A stretch of DNA of 64,000 bases from a bacterium (GCA_018062085.1 JAGOSY010000002.1:124001-188000), one strand, 5' to 3'. Counted from the stretch's first letter, positions 17,317 to 26,684 are shown. Notes: a model not told the origin generated them from the sequence alone. Numbers and translations: made by a program.

Positions 17317-18495
17317 CTAGCTGTTTGCGTTTTTAAGCTGGTCGATAAAGCATTTGATGCGCTCTAGTGCTTGCTCGATTTTGTCTATAGAAGTGGCATA
17401 GCTGCATCTGACATGATTGGCTCCACCGGCACCAAAAGCAGTGCCCGGAACAAGCGCTACTCGCTGCTCATAGAGCAAGCGCTCAGCAAAGTCTTCGCAG
17501 CTTAGGCCGGTGCTGGCAATACTAGGAAAAGCATAAAATGCCCCAGCAGGCATGTGGCAATCAAGGCCAATTTGATTGAAGCCGTTGACTATCACTCGTC
17601 TTCGCTGGCTGTATTGCTCAACCATATCTTGTACTTGGGGCTCAGAGCCTTTGAGAGCCTCAAGCGCTGCTTTTTGCCCAGTTATAGGGGCGCAGAGCAT
17701 GGTGTAAGAATGTATTTTCATGATCGTGGCAAGAATGTCACTTGGCGCACAAATGTAGCCGATACGCCATCCGGTCATGGCATAAGCTTTGGAAAAGCCG
17801 TTAAAGAGTATGGTGCGCTCAAACGCTCCATTTATTGAAGGTACGCAGGTATGCTCGCCTTCGTAAGTGAGGCGATCGTAGATTTCGTCACTGAGAATAT
17901 ATAAGCCATGCGCTTCAGCAAATTTTACTATTTCTTCCATCAATGAGCGCGGCATGGTGGCGCCAGTAGGGTTGGATGGATAGCCTAAGAGTATTGCTTT
18001 CGTGCGGCTAGTAAGATGGGCTTCTAGCTTTTGAGCTGTGATGCGAAAACCTTCTTCGGCGGTGGTCTCAACTGCTACAGGTATACCGCCGGCTAGACTG
18101 ATGCAAGGTTTGTATGAAACATAGCAGGGCTCTGGTACTAGAACTTCGTCGCCAGCATCAAGTATGGTGCGCAGAGCGATGTCTAAGCCTTCAGAAACTC
18201 CTACGGTTATTAAAATTTGGTCTTCTGGTCGATAGCTGACCTGATAGAGATGTTCTAGATGCTCGCTAATAGCCCGCCTTAGTTCAATTAGACCCCAGTT
18301 AGATGTGTAACTTGTCTGACCGCGTTCTAGTGAGTAAATAGCTGCTTCTCTTATCGACCAAGGGGTGACGAAGTCTGGTTCTCCTACCCCAAGCGATATT
18401 ACATCTTGCATTGAGGCGGCAATATCAAAAAAACGTCTTATTCCTGAGACCGGAAGAGCGCTAGCGATTTTGGCAATGGGCTTGAGGCTAGTCAT
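17317..18495 (-). CDS. class I/II PLP-dependent aminotransferase
   Basis: 392 residues, fold type I. Visible motifs are SLGVGEPDFVTPW, the substrate region GQTSYTSNWGLIELRRAI, YPSNPTGAT, SDEIYDRLTYEG, the PLP lysine K236 in FSKAYAMTGWRIGY, and a C-terminal HVRCSYATS that supplies the substrate-carboxylate Arg. It is close to the AspC/PatA/AlaT group; alanine or aromatic amino acids are likely substrates but not fixed by sequence. It starts 2 bp after the Lrp-family regulator gene, an arrangement like the alaR-alaT pair of Bacillus, so the regulator probably senses the amino acid made or consumed. Confidence 0.92.
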   Translation of the reverse strand: MTSLKPIAKIASALPVSGIRRFFDIAASMQDVISLGVGEPDFVTPWSIREAAIYSLERGQTSYTSNWGLIELRRAISEHLEHLYQVSYRPEDQILITVGVSEGLDIALRTILDAGDEVLVPEPCYVSYKPCISLAGGIPVAVETTAEEGFRITAQKLEAHLTSRTKAILLGYPSNPTGATMPRSLMEEIVKFAEAHGLYILSDEIYDRLTYEGEHTCVPSINGAFERTILFNGFSKAYAMTGWRIGYICAPSDILATIMKIHSYTMLCAPITGQKAALEALKGSEPQVQDMVEQYSQRRRVIVNGFNQIGLDCHMPAGAFYAFPSIASTGLSCEDFAERLLYEQRVALVPGTAFGAGGANHVRCSYATSIDKIEQALERIKCFIDQLKNANS

Positions 18496-18497
18496 AG

Positions 18498-19007
18498 CTA
18501 AGGAGAAATCACCAAACGCTCACTGCCTTCTGCTTCTAGGTAAAGCACGTCATCCTCTTTGTAGCGACGCAATTGGAAGTGGGTCACTGTTCCGGTGACA
18601 CCATTGATGGTGGAGAGCTTTTCGGCAACGAAGTTGGCTAGCTGACGCAAGTTTGTTGCTTCAACAACTACTCTTAAATCACTGCCACCAGAGACCAGCC
18701 AAACACTGCGAACTTCAGGAAAACGGGCTATGCGACCAGCGATGGCGTCAAAGCCTACGTCGCGAGCCGGTACTACTCGAACATCAATGAAAGCTGTAAC
18801 TTTGTCAAAACCAGCTTTCTCCCAGTCAATAACAGCGTTATAGCGCTTTATAACACCTTCGCTTTCGTATTGAGTAATTAGCGCTTTGACTTCGTCGACT
18901 GAGCGCCCTATTTGCTTGGCAATGGCTTCGGCAGTGGTCCTGCCGTCGCGGGCCAGAATGTTTAGAACCTCGCAGCGCTTTTCTTCGTTGGCCGAACCGT
19001 CTTTCAT
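18498..19007 (-). CDS. Lrp/AsnC family transcriptional regulator
   Basis: 169 residues. The N-terminal winged helix (about residues 8-60: EVLNILARDGRTTAEAIAKQIG, EVKALITQYESEGVIKRYNAV) binds DNA; the C-terminal RAM domain (about 70-150: VTAFIDVRVVPA, VRSVWLVSGGSDLRVVVEA) binds amino acids and drives oligomer formation. The ATG overlaps the end of the upstream gene by 4 bp, and the aminotransferase starts 2 bp downstream, so it probably controls this operon. Confidence 0.93.
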   Translation of the reverse strand: MKDGSANEEKRCEVLNILARDGRTTAEAIAKQIGRSVDEVKALITQYESEGVIKRYNAVIDWEKAGFDKVTAFIDVRVVPARDVGFDAIAGRIARFPEVRSVWLVSGGSDLRVVVEATNLRQLANFVAEKLSTINGVTGTVTHFQLRRYKEDDVLYLEAEGSERLVISP

Positions 19008-19951
19008 GAAAGCCTCAAAGTTGCTTTTGCTTGTTCGATTATCCGTCTAAGATTACTTTCGCCAATTTCTTCGACGCTGGCCGCTTGTTCGACTGGCGCA
19101 AATATTTGGCCGTACCATGTCGGGTCTTGAAAGACTTCAGTCCAGTTGTCGAGTTTGTCCCATTCGCCATCGTTGAGACCAAGCAAGAAGCGTGCCCTAA
19201 AAGGATCGACCCCTTCAGCTTCAAAGGCCGCTACTCGTAGGTCACGACCAAGGTTGGTGTCGAAGTGAGCGGTGCCAGCGCTGTCGACATCAACGTCACC
19301 ATAGATATCAAAACGCTTAATTAGATCTTGGGCTTCAGCAATGTACGAGTCGTGCATACGTTTGCCTTTTTCGCTTAATTTGTAAGCTGCTTTTTTGACG
19401 TCAATCTCAATTAGATTTTCGCGCTCGCCGTAAGCAATCACATCAACTAGGTCGCCGTTGTCTTTAGTGACATCAATAATGGTGCCAACAGCGATTTGAT
19501 GTAAGAACATTACTCGGCCAAATTCTTCGACTTTCTTTTCTGTTGTGGTCTGGTTGGCATTATTGGGCTGACCAGAACTAGCACTAGAATTACTTTTGTC
19601 TAGCACCACAAGATCGCAGCGCATATACTTAACTGAGTCGCGCTCCGATGGTACAAATGCTTGCAGAAGTGGTGCCTCTGGATCAAGTGCTTCACCGTTG
19701 GCGACAAAATCGACAGAGTTAGAAATGAAAAGCCCATCGCTGTCACGGTCGAAAATTATTTGTTGCAGGGCGCGCAAGTCTTCAATCTGTCCTTGGGGCA
19801 GTCGACCTTCTTCAATTAGCTCCTCAGGCTTTTCGGCGCCGAGAATTTCAAAAACAATGTCAACTGCTGGTTGTTTTGCGGTTTGTTGATCAAGGGTAAT
19901 CACTACTAGATGCTGATTGAGGTGATCTGAAACACGCAGCAAGTAGTTCAT
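19004..19951 (-). CDS. hypothetical acidic soluble protein in the Lrp/aminotransferase operon
   Basis: 315 residues, no signal peptide or membrane segment, acidic. I recognise no family. It has an N-terminal alpha/beta-like part, a Ser/Asn/Gln-rich linker (about residues 120-140), and a C-terminal helical part (AAYKLSEKGKRMHDSYIAEA; EIGESNLRRIIEQAKATL). It sits between a lipoprotein gene (2 bp upstream) and the regulator (4-bp overlap), so its expression is tightly coupled to both. Confidence 0.65.
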   Translation of the reverse strand: MNYLLRVSDHLNQHLVVITLDQQTAKQPAVDIVFEILGAEKPEELIEEGRLPQGQIEDLRALQQIIFDRDSDGLFISNSVDFVANGEALDPEAPLLQAFVPSERDSVKYMRCDLVVLDKSNSSASSGQPNNANQTTTEKKVEEFGRVMFLHQIAVGTIIDVTKDNGDLVDVIAYGERENLIEIDVKKAAYKLSEKGKRMHDSYIAEAQDLIKRFDIYGDVDVDSAGTAHFDTNLGRDLRVAAFEAEGVDPFRARFLLGLNDGEWDKLDNWTEVFQDPTWYGQIFAPVEQAASVEEIGESNLRRIIEQAKATLRLS

Positions 19952-19953
19952 CT

Positions 19954-20796
19954 TTATCTTCTCCGTCCGCCCCAGCCGCCCGATCTCTTCATAGAGAAGC
20001 CCGATGAGCGTCGGCCGCCCCAGCCAGAGCTAGACGATGCGCTTGGTGATGAAGAGGAAGAGAAGCCGCCCAGACCGCCCCAGCTTCTTTTCGCGGTAGT
20101 GCCGGCTGGCGACGAGAAGGAACCACCAAATCCACTTTTACTAGTCAAGCTGCCATCTGACTTGCTCTTAAATCTAGAGAAGAAACCTTGATTGGCTGTT
20201 TTCTGTTGGGCGTACTGTGGCGATTGCCGCCAGGTATTGCGGTAACCCATAAGGCCGCCGTGGTTGCCATAAGGTGTATGGTAGCGCCCGCCCCAACTGC
20301 TCATTAGATGCGACATTACCATCATTTGTACGAACGGATTATCGAGAATGCTGCGGTGACCTTCATAGTAAGGTCTTCCGTCATAACCAGCCACTCGGTA
20401 TGGTAGTTCGTTGTTTACTACATCTCCGGTTTGTTCAATTGCAAAGAGCTTTTCGTCTCCTGTTTGAAACCCTGGTTTTTGGTCTTTGTCGATATAGCCT
20501 ATTACAGTCAAACGAGAATTCTCGTGGGTGGCATCAAGAGAAACAACGCCTTCGCCATCGTATATTTCGTTTACTCGCTTCTCAAAATTAGCCATCTTGC
20601 TGTTGAAGTCTTTGTCACCTTTGGTCTCAAAGAATGCTTTTTGTACTTCATCTAAATTGATTTTTTGTGACACACCTTGAATTTCAGGTGAAACATAGTG
20701 CTCTTTTACGCCCCCAGAAGAGCAGCCCGTTAGGCTCACCGGGGCGATCATGAGCGCCAAACTCAACACAATAGTGAGTGATTGCCAGCGTTTCAT
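19954..20796 (-). CDS. lipoprotein with Gly/Ser/Arg-rich tail
   Basis: 280 residues. A lipoprotein signal (VLSLALMIAPVSLTGC) with lipobox LTGC puts Cys25 as the lipidated residue, giving envelope anchoring. The middle contains YRVAGYDGRPYYEGHRSI and a Trp/Tyr/Gly-rich region; the last 100 residues are low-complexity (SWGGLGGFSSSS, GWGGRRSSGF). GGAGG lies nine bases before the ATG. First gene of a four-gene operon with the unknown protein, Lrp regulator and aminotransferase. Function unknown. Confidence 0.75.
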   Translation of the reverse strand: MKRWQSLTIVLSLALMIAPVSLTGCSSGGVKEHYVSPEIQGVSQKINLDEVQKAFFETKGDKDFNSKMANFEKRVNEIYDGEGVVSLDATHENSRLTVIGYIDKDQKPGFQTGDEKLFAIEQTGDVVNNELPYRVAGYDGRPYYEGHRSILDNPFVQMMVMSHLMSSWGGRYHTPYGNHGGLMGYRNTWRQSPQYAQQKTANQGFFSRFKSKSDGSLTSKSGFGGSFSSPAGTTAKRSWGGLGGFSSSSSPSASSSSGWGGRRSSGFSMKRSGGWGGRRR

Positions 20797-20924
20797 GCTT
20801 TAAGACCTCCAGCGGTAGTAATAGGTACTATAACAACTCTAGAAGCCAAGTTTGTTTATATACATGATATTTTCGTAGTTGCGGTTACTGGCTAGTGACA
20901 TGCTTCAAGAAGATTCAACTAAAC

Positions 20925-20951
20925 TGGACATTAATATCTTGCGGATATAAT
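20925..20951 (+). promoter_or_regulatory. sigma70-type promoter of the USP gene
   Basis: A perfect TATAAT at 20946-20951 and TGGACA (five of six bases of TTGACA) at 20925-20930, with a short 15-bp spacer. Transcription would start about 25 bases before the ATG, leaving the AGGAG ribosome site in the leader. Confidence 0.55.
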
Positions 20952-20981
20952 TGTCCAAGTAAGTAACAGCTCAGGAGAATC

Positions 20982-22037
20982 ATGAAAATACTAGCCGCGA
21001 TAGATGGATCTTTTCAGTCTGAGGCTGCTATCGATGCTTTGGGTAGTTTTAAGTGGGCCGGTGGTACAGACATAATTTTGTTCACTGTGCTCAAGGCACC
21101 TGAAATGGGTTTAGCTTTTGGTCGTAAAAGCGGTGACCAGTCAGTGCTGATGAAAGAAATGGCTGCCTCCACTGCTGACACCTTAAAAGGAATGGCGGCA
21201 GAGCTAGAAAGGAATTTGTCGGGTAGTCGGGTGACTTTTCAAATTGCCCAAGGCGATGCCAAAAATGAAATTCTTGCGGCTGCCAAAGAAAATGCAGTGG
21301 ACATGATTATCATGGGCTCACGGGGCCATAAGGGTATGGAGCTGATATTGCTTGGTAGTGTCTCCCAAGGCGTATTGATGCAAGCTCAGTGTCCGGTAGT
21401 GATTGTCAAAAGTGAACCAAGCACTGACTCACCAAACCTTCAGGAAGGTTTCAAAAACGTGCTTTTGACCGTAGACAATTCACCTTATTCTCGTGCTGCC
21501 CTGGCGTGGGTTAAGACCCTCAACTGGTCTGCTTCCACTCGTTTTAAACTGGTGACAGTGGTGCAAGCTCTAACTGATTCGTTTGCATCTGAAGAGAGTG
21601 CAGTTCGTGCCACCAGCTTAACCAGGCAACACGATTCACTACATGCCATGGCCCGTAGTGAGATGGAAGCGATGGCTCAAGATTTGATTGATCATGTCGG
21701 ACCTGGTCGGGTAACCACTCAAGTCGGAGAAGGCGATCCTCGCGAAGTAATTTTGCATGTGGCTAGCATCTGGTCTGCTGATTTGATTGTATTGGGTTCA
21801 CACGGTCGCACCGGTTTAACTAAGTTGTTGCTTGGCAGTGTTTCTCATGCCGTAGCTGTTCATGGCTATTGTTCAGTGGCGATAGTCAAAGGCATGGTGG
21901 CCAAGGGGCAAAGTGTGCGCCAGCAGCAGACAGGGATGTTTAAGATACCTGAGGTCAAAGAGATTGTTGATCGCTTGCCACCGCCACCACCTAATAGCCC
22001 TTCTGATACGCCTCACATTCAACCAGGCGGCATGTAG
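20982..22037 (+). CDS. tandem universal stress protein (two USP domains)
   Basis: 351 residues with two USP folds (about 1-144 and 155-298). Both carry the ATP-binding signature Gx2Gx9GS: GSRGHKGMELILLGS in the first and GSHGRTGLTKLLLGS in the second, each followed by CPVVIVK or CSVAIVK. The C-terminus has a Pro-rich tail (PPPPPNSPSDTP). Such proteins bind ATP and act in stress survival; the partner is unknown. AGGAG lies eight bases before the ATG. Confidence 0.95.
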   Translation: MKILAAIDGSFQSEAAIDALGSFKWAGGTDIILFTVLKAPEMGLAFGRKSGDQSVLMKEMAASTADTLKGMAAELERNLSGSRVTFQIAQGDAKNEILAAAKENAVDMIIMGSRGHKGMELILLGSVSQGVLMQAQCPVVIVKSEPSTDSPNLQEGFKNVLLTVDNSPYSRAALAWVKTLNWSASTRFKLVTVVQALTDSFASEESAVRATSLTRQHDSLHAMARSEMEAMAQDLIDHVGPGRVTTQVGEGDPREVILHVASIWSADLIVLGSHGRTGLTKLLLGSVSHAVAVHGYCSVAIVKGMVAKGQSVRQQQTGMFKIPEVKEIVDRLPPPPPNSPSDTPHIQPGGM

Positions 22038-22038
22038 T

Positions 22039-22128
22039 TTATTGTTTGCTTATGACTTGATAGATGAGCACAAAAGCAACAATCAATATCAGTATTAGGG
22101 CTTTAGCTATAGAGAGTAAGCGCTCCAT
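22039..22128 (-). CDS. candidate single-membrane-helix microprotein (29 residues)
   Basis: A 29-codon frame fills the gap between the USP gene and the next minus-strand gene: short charged start (MERLLSIAK), a continuous hydrophobic helix (ALILILIVAFVLIYQV), and a basic end (ISKQ). This is the profile of a one-helix membrane microprotein. No clear ribosome site is seen, and chance remains possible. Confidence 0.3.
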   Translation of the reverse strand: MERLLSIAKALILILIVAFVLIYQVISKQ

Positions 22129-22172
22129 TACTTTGGTTCTGATATTGTAAGTAGTGGCATAGCCAATTGCTC

Positions 22173-23255
22173 CTAGGCTGGTGGGTGTTTTCTCAGCACT
22201 ACTTCTTTGACGATTATATCGATGCGATCCATCAACTGAATATCTTTTTCTTTGTCTTGGGGAAAGAGGTTAGCGTTGAGCTGGTGTAGTCTTTGTAAGA
22301 GGTGGAGCTGGGGAAAAGACTTGCCAAACAACTGCATTTCGCACCAGGCTACCCGTGACAAAGTTCGCTCATGACTAGAGGGAGCGTTAGGTTTGGCGGC
22401 ATCAATAAGTTGTTGTTCAATCATTTCTTTTCGGGCTTCGGCAGCAGGGTCATCATCTTCGTCTGCTGAGTAGCTGCTTGTTGCACTGCTTGTTGCAATA
22501 GAATTAACGGGATTTAGGTCAGAAGCGACGCTGCGTAGCCCTCTAACAAATGGATTGGCCTCAAATGTACCAAGGTTGCCAGCCGCAGCGCTCGGTACTT
22601 GGCCATCCATTCGCGTGCTCATGCGTGGATTGACAGCCAGAGCATTTTCTGGTTTGACGTGCAGCTTAACTTCGGCATATTGGTCGAGGGCATCGGTTCT
22701 AGCGGAAAGATCGCTGCTATTGGATTGGGCGCCGAAAGCCTTTAGTTCCATGCGATTTAGTCTTGTGGAAATGGCATCGGTCTGGTAACTCTGGCCCAAA
22801 ATGGCGGTTTCTAGGGCTGTTACTCGTGGGTAGTGACCCGGCGATTGATCGGAGGTAGGCTCTTTTGTATTTTGATTAGTGTGTGTTGTCGTTGTTGTTG
22901 TTGTTGTCTCAGCTGCTTTTGGTTGTAATTCAGAAGGCAGCCCGACTGCCGCTATGATTTGTGCTGTTCTGTGGGCGGCATCTCCGCTGTTTGTAGCGCC
23001 AAAAATGAAGTTCTCAAGCCGATTGAGGCGTTGATCATCACTTTCGCTTTCGAAATTGCGCTCGAAATATTTGTGCTCGTATGCGCGTATCTCGCGAGTT
23101 AGGTCGTCTGTTTTTACGGGCTTTTCAGGAAGCTTGTTGGTAGTTGCCACTGTCACTTTTGCTGCGGGCGCTTGCACATTGGCATAAGTGGCACTAGCTG
23201 CCGCTAGTGTAATTAAACCGGTGACAAAAACGGCTGTAAAAATGTCGCGACGCAT
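22173..23255 (-). CDS. secreted protein with repeated RLxRLE..FG motifs
   Basis: 360 residues with a signal peptide (TAVFVTGLITLAAASATYA). Four copies of a motif of the type E..IfG......d...RLnRlE..aFG are visible: EHKYFERNFESESDDQRLNR, ETAILGQSYQTDAISTRLNR, and the C-terminal CEMQLFGKSFPQLHLLQRLH among them. This repeat occurs in cyanobacterial-lineage envelope proteins but has no known function. A Thr-rich linker lies between the first and second copies. Single gene. Confidence 0.65.
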   Translation of the reverse strand: MRRDIFTAVFVTGLITLAAASATYANVQAPAAKVTVATTNKLPEKPVKTDDLTREIRAYEHKYFERNFESESDDQRLNRLENFIFGATNSGDAAHRTAQIIAAVGLPSELQPKAAETTTTTTTTHTNQNTKEPTSDQSPGHYPRVTALETAILGQSYQTDAISTRLNRMELKAFGAQSNSSDLSARTDALDQYAEVKLHVKPENALAVNPRMSTRMDGQVPSAAAGNLGTFEANPFVRGLRSVASDLNPVNSIATSSATSSYSADEDDDPAAEARKEMIEQQLIDAAKPNAPSSHERTLSRVAWCEMQLFGKSFPQLHLLQRLHQLNANLFPQDKEKDIQLMDRIDIIVKEVVLRKHPPA

Positions 23256-23330
23256 TCTACTTTCTCCAGAACAATCGCCTTTTACTCTATAAGAAATTGC
23301 GCCTTTCTAGTAAGCCAAATCGTTTAAGGT

Positions 23331-23978
23331 TTAGGAATAGGCTTGCGAGCGTAGCATTTTAAAGCGGCGCACTTGGTCGTCTCGACCCACTGCATAGGCG
23401 TGGTTGAGATGAAAGTCAATTACTTTAAGGGCATCTAGCTTGGCATGATTGCCTATACAAGCCTGTGCTCTTAGTTTACCAAGACTAAAGCCTAAGTCTG
23501 ACGAAAGTTCGCTGTGGTCAACTAGTCGCTCTGCCAAATCTAAGAGTTTTAAAGCTAGGGCAAAGTTACTTTCGGCTAAAGCCTCGTCAACACTAAGTAT
23601 TAGCGAGTGCAGTCTGTAATTGCGTCTGAGGGCGACCAGTGCAAGGAAATCGGGCTTGAATTCTTGATTTGTGCCCCGTTTTTCTCTTTCACTAAGTGCA
23701 TGTGAGAGCAGGTCTTGTACCTCCGGGTGAGCTAAACCTAGCGAGATTGCTTTTTCGAGGTCTTTTTGACACAGCTCAAAGGCGCATAGCCCGAGAAAGG
23801 CTTTAGCTCTCATAAACATGTACTGAGCCTGATTGGGATGACGTTCTATCAGGATAGTGAAGTTGTTGACGGCCAGGCCATAATTCGCCGTCTCAAGAGC
23901 TTCTCGCCCATTGATAAAGGCAAGCGAATCGGTGTGATCGCATCCAAATGATTCTGACTGTTCAGAGAACTGAGCCAT
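23331..23978 (-). CDS. TPR-like protein, cytosolic
   Basis: 215 residues with no signal peptide. N-terminal TPR units (about 20-95: GREALETANYGLAVNNFTIL, AQYMFMRAKAFLGLCAFELC) and a helical C-terminal half (SNFALALKLLDLAERLV). Probably a protein-interaction module of unknown partner. It lies between the RLxRLE-repeat gene and the hydrolase-thioredoxin gene on the same strand, with gaps of about 75-80 bp. Confidence 0.6.
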   Translation of the reverse strand: MAQFSEQSESFGCDHTDSLAFINGREALETANYGLAVNNFTILIERHPNQAQYMFMRAKAFLGLCAFELCQKDLEKAISLGLAHPEVQDLLSHALSEREKRGTNQEFKPDFLALVALRRNYRLHSLILSVDEALAESNFALALKLLDLAERLVDHSELSSDLGFSLGKLRAQACIGNHAKLDALKVIDFHLNHAYAVGRDDQVRRFKMLRSQAYS

Positions 23979-24061
23979 TTTATGGTTTGCCTAAAATCTG
24001 GTTGTCAAGAGCTGATTTCATCTTAGCAAAAAATCACGGCACCTTGAGAGGCTTAGGTAAA

Positions 24062-25603
24062 TTATTGTTCAGCCTTTAGCAACTGTTGCACCCTGCTGTG
24101 GATAGCTGTTGGTCCTGGATCGCCCAGGCTATAGAGCAAAACTTCGTTGTTCTTTTTGAGGTAGAGTATGGCTGGCAGTGGTTTGACACCATATTCAGCA
24201 AGTAGAGGTTTGTTCTTCTCTTGGTCGGCATCAATCCAGACCACATTGACTTTATCTGCGTCTTTGCCCAGAGCTGCAGTGATATCGGCCGATAGTGTGT
24301 TGCAGGCGGCAATCCAGGGGGCGCAGAAGACTAAAATTGTCGGCTTGGTATTGTCTTTAGCGGCATTCAACGAAGTTAGTGCCAGTGAATCTTTTGCAGA
24401 CGTACTCATTGATGGTGCGATAAATTTTTCAGGTAACTCTAGTAGCAGTTTGTGTGCTCTGGCTGCTAGAGCCGTTCCCCGTGCTACCTGCAGGGTCGTG
24501 CTGAGGTGTTCTTCTGCCTTTTTATATTCACCCAGTAAAATTTCACCCTCAGCAATTTTGAAATGACCAAGGGCTTGCTTGAAGCTGCCAGCATCTTCTA
24601 CCTCGGCCTTGCCTTGAGCCTGTTTTTTGCTTGTCTGCTCTGGCTTGTCTGCGCCTGTTACTACGTGTTTTTCGATCCAGTTGGAGACAAGATCAACCAT
24701 GTCGCTTGCAAATTGACCTTGTTCAAATATGAGGTGTTCGGCTGAGCCTACCATCACTAAATTTTTATCCGATGACTTGATCTTACTAAATAGTTCAAGG
24801 GTGCCTGATGGTTTGACTAGCCTGTCACTAGCCCCTTGCAAAAATAGCACTGGCATGTCGGTTATTAACTGCGCCTTGCTGCGATTTTGATTCATCAAGT
24901 TACGGAAGTGATTTAAATCTTTGGCTGAAAATCGACTGCGGTTGAGCGGGTCTTGCTCCCATTCTTCTGCTACTTCAGGCTTGCTTGTGGCCCGAGCAAT
25001 GACCTTAGGACCGACTAATAGTTCTTTGTTTGGTGTGTAAATAAAACCAAGTGCAGCTTTGATATTAGTACCCTTTTGACCTTGATTTTTTCTAGAGGGA
25101 ACGCTGCAAATTAGGGCATCGACTAATTTAGGATTATCAGCTGCCGTTTGCAAAGCCAAGGCACCACCCATTGACTCACCTAGAAGAATAATTGGTAAAC
25201 CAGGGTGAGCTTTGCGAATTGAGACAAGGGCACCCTTTATATCTTCGAAAGCCGACGGAAAATCTAGATCGGCTGTATCTTTTTGGTTTTGCCATGAACC
25301 AAAACCACGTATGTCAATGGCATAAGTAGGAATGCCTAAGTGCCCCATTTGTTTGCCGAAAGAAGCATAGCTGTTGGCGTGCAGGCTCAGTCCATGAATA
25401 CACAACAGAGCTGCCCAAGGGGGAACAGTGAGGTCGCGCCAGGCTTCCATTGGTGCTGTAGCAGGGCTTGCATTTGCTTTCTCAGTGTTGGAAGTTTTTT
25501 TTGATTTGGCCCAGGCCGATTGGGCATCGAGCTGGGCTGCTGAAGGAAGTAGTGCGATTGATAAGCTGAGAGCCAGGGTGATGATAAAGGCTGAGTTTTT
25601 CAT
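24062..25603 (-). CDS. secreted alpha/beta hydrolase fused to a thioredoxin-like domain
   Basis: 513 residues. A signal peptide (LSIALLPSAAQLDAQSAWA region) leads to a monoglyceride-lipase-like alpha/beta hydrolase (about 50-310): ALLCIHGLSLHANSYASFG, nucleophile S144 in GESMGG, acid in LFLQGASDRLVKPSG, His in SAEHLIFEQ. A Gln/Lys linker and a TPR-like helical part follow, then a thioredoxin-like domain (about 415-510) with CAPWIAAC. The usual WCxxC has lost its first Cys (Ile431) but keeps C434, so it is at best a monothiol. Likely periplasmic lipid or ester hydrolase; this fusion is unusual. Confidence 0.82.
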   Translation of the reverse strand: MKNSAFIITLALSLSIALLPSAAQLDAQSAWAKSKKTSNTEKANASPATAPMEAWRDLTVPPWAALLCIHGLSLHANSYASFGKQMGHLGIPTYAIDIRGFGSWQNQKDTADLDFPSAFEDIKGALVSIRKAHPGLPIILLGESMGGALALQTAADNPKLVDALICSVPSRKNQGQKGTNIKAALGFIYTPNKELLVGPKVIARATSKPEVAEEWEQDPLNRSRFSAKDLNHFRNLMNQNRSKAQLITDMPVLFLQGASDRLVKPSGTLELFSKIKSSDKNLVMVGSAEHLIFEQGQFASDMVDLVSNWIEKHVVTGADKPEQTSKKQAQGKAEVEDAGSFKQALGHFKIAEGEILLGEYKKAEEHLSTTLQVARGTALAARAHKLLLELPEKFIAPSMSTSAKDSLALTSLNAAKDNTKPTILVFCAPWIAACNTLSADITAALGKDADKVNVVWIDADQEKNKPLLAEYGVKPLPAILYLKKNNEVLLYSLGDPGPTAIHSRVQQLLKAEQ

Positions 25604-25675
25604 ACACCTGAGTCTTGCATATGTATGTCCAGTTAGTCTGGCCTAATTCTACTCTGAGAGTGCTCTAATGGAAGG

Positions 25676-26278
25676 TTGCTTGGTCTGCGTCATACTGACT
25701 ACTTGTTGAAAGAGTATATTGTTGAAAATAAAAGTAGTAGGTTACTGGCATTGATTCCCTCTAAACCAAGCGCTGTTCTGGATCTTGACTTGAAAGCAGT
25801 AGAACCAGATCTAGAACTAGAAATGGATCGCCCTCTGGCTGAAGAAGAAGGCTGGCAGATTGCTCGGGCATCTTTCGCCCGCGAAGCTCTCCACTATTCA
25901 GTGCGTGGCGGTATTGCTCTTTTGATTCTTGCGGCTTTAGTTCTGGGGGGCTTCTGGCTTATACACAAAGTACAGCACCTGCCGCCTCATGTAGTTAATG
26001 GCGCCAAGCAGATGATTGATCCTGTGCTCAAGGCCAATCCTTTCAATAGCGCCAGCGAAAACAATCCACCGGCCCCAACTTCGACTGATTCTAAGGCAAA
26101 GGTTGTCAGCTCTAGTGCTGGACATTCTAAAGCCTCTTCTACTAGTAAGCGGCGCCGTCGCCAAGTGGCCAAAAGAGCTGGTCATGGCCATGTTAGACCC
26201 GTTCAAGCTGGAGACGACCCCACTGGCGGGCGTGTCACCTACTCTGATGGCATGATTACCGAATACTCCTGGAAATAA
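25676..26278 (+). CDS. hypothetical single-pass membrane protein
   Basis: Up to 200 residues. One membrane segment (about residues 78-96: GGIALLILAALVLGGFWLI) with an acidic N-terminal cytosolic part and a Ser/Lys/Arg-rich outside part (SKRRRRQVAKRAGHGH). The start is unclear: no ATG lies between the in-frame stop at 25655 and residue 50, so TTG 25676 is a guess. No family recognised. It is divergent from the hydrolase gene. Confidence 0.5.
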   Translation: MLGLRHTDYLLKEYIVENKSSRLLALIPSKPSAVLDLDLKAVEPDLELEMDRPLAEEEGWQIARASFAREALHYSVRGGIALLILAALVLGGFWLIHKVQHLPPHVVNGAKQMIDPVLKANPFNSASENNPPAPTSTDSKAKVVSSSAGHSKASSTSKRRRRQVAKRAGHGHVRPVQAGDDPTGGRVTYSDGMITEYSWK

Positions 26279-26381
26279 CCCTTTATAGCGCTTCCTATAG
26301 TCAGTTATGGTTCTGCCTATACCGGGTAGTGCTTGCCATCGGCTAGCCTAGGTTTATGCAATCTAGCTAGATGGGAAATTG

Positions 26382-26684
26382 ATGAACATTAAAACCGTTG
26401 CCGACTTCATGAACAACCTCAAAGCCAAACTTACTTCAGATACAGAGCTGGCCGAACAAGCCTGCCCATCTGTCAGGCTGAAGCAGATAGAAGCGCGCTC
26501 TAGAGAGAATATCGAGGCTGGCCTAATCGACAGCAGTAACCGGCAGAAAACTACTGTTCGTGAGGTGGCCATCCGTTGGTCCACCAATCCTGACGGATTT
26601 GTCCGTCAAGATGTCCGTAAACCTCATCAGATGGCTGGGAACCAGAGCAATTTTGAAATTGATCCGATGGCTAAACTAGACTAG
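26382..26684 (+). CDS. hypothetical protein, 100 residues
   Basis: Small soluble protein with a helical N-terminus (TVADFMNNLKAKLTSDTELA) and a basic C-terminal half. ATG 26382 is chosen over TTG 26379 because GGGA lies eight bases before it. No family recognised; the codon use resembles its neighbours. Confidence 0.5.
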   Translation: MNIKTVADFMNNLKAKLTSDTELAEQACPSVRLKQIEARSRENIEAGLIDSSNRQKTTVREVAIRWSTNPDGFVRQDVRKPHQMAGNQSNFEIDPMAKLD

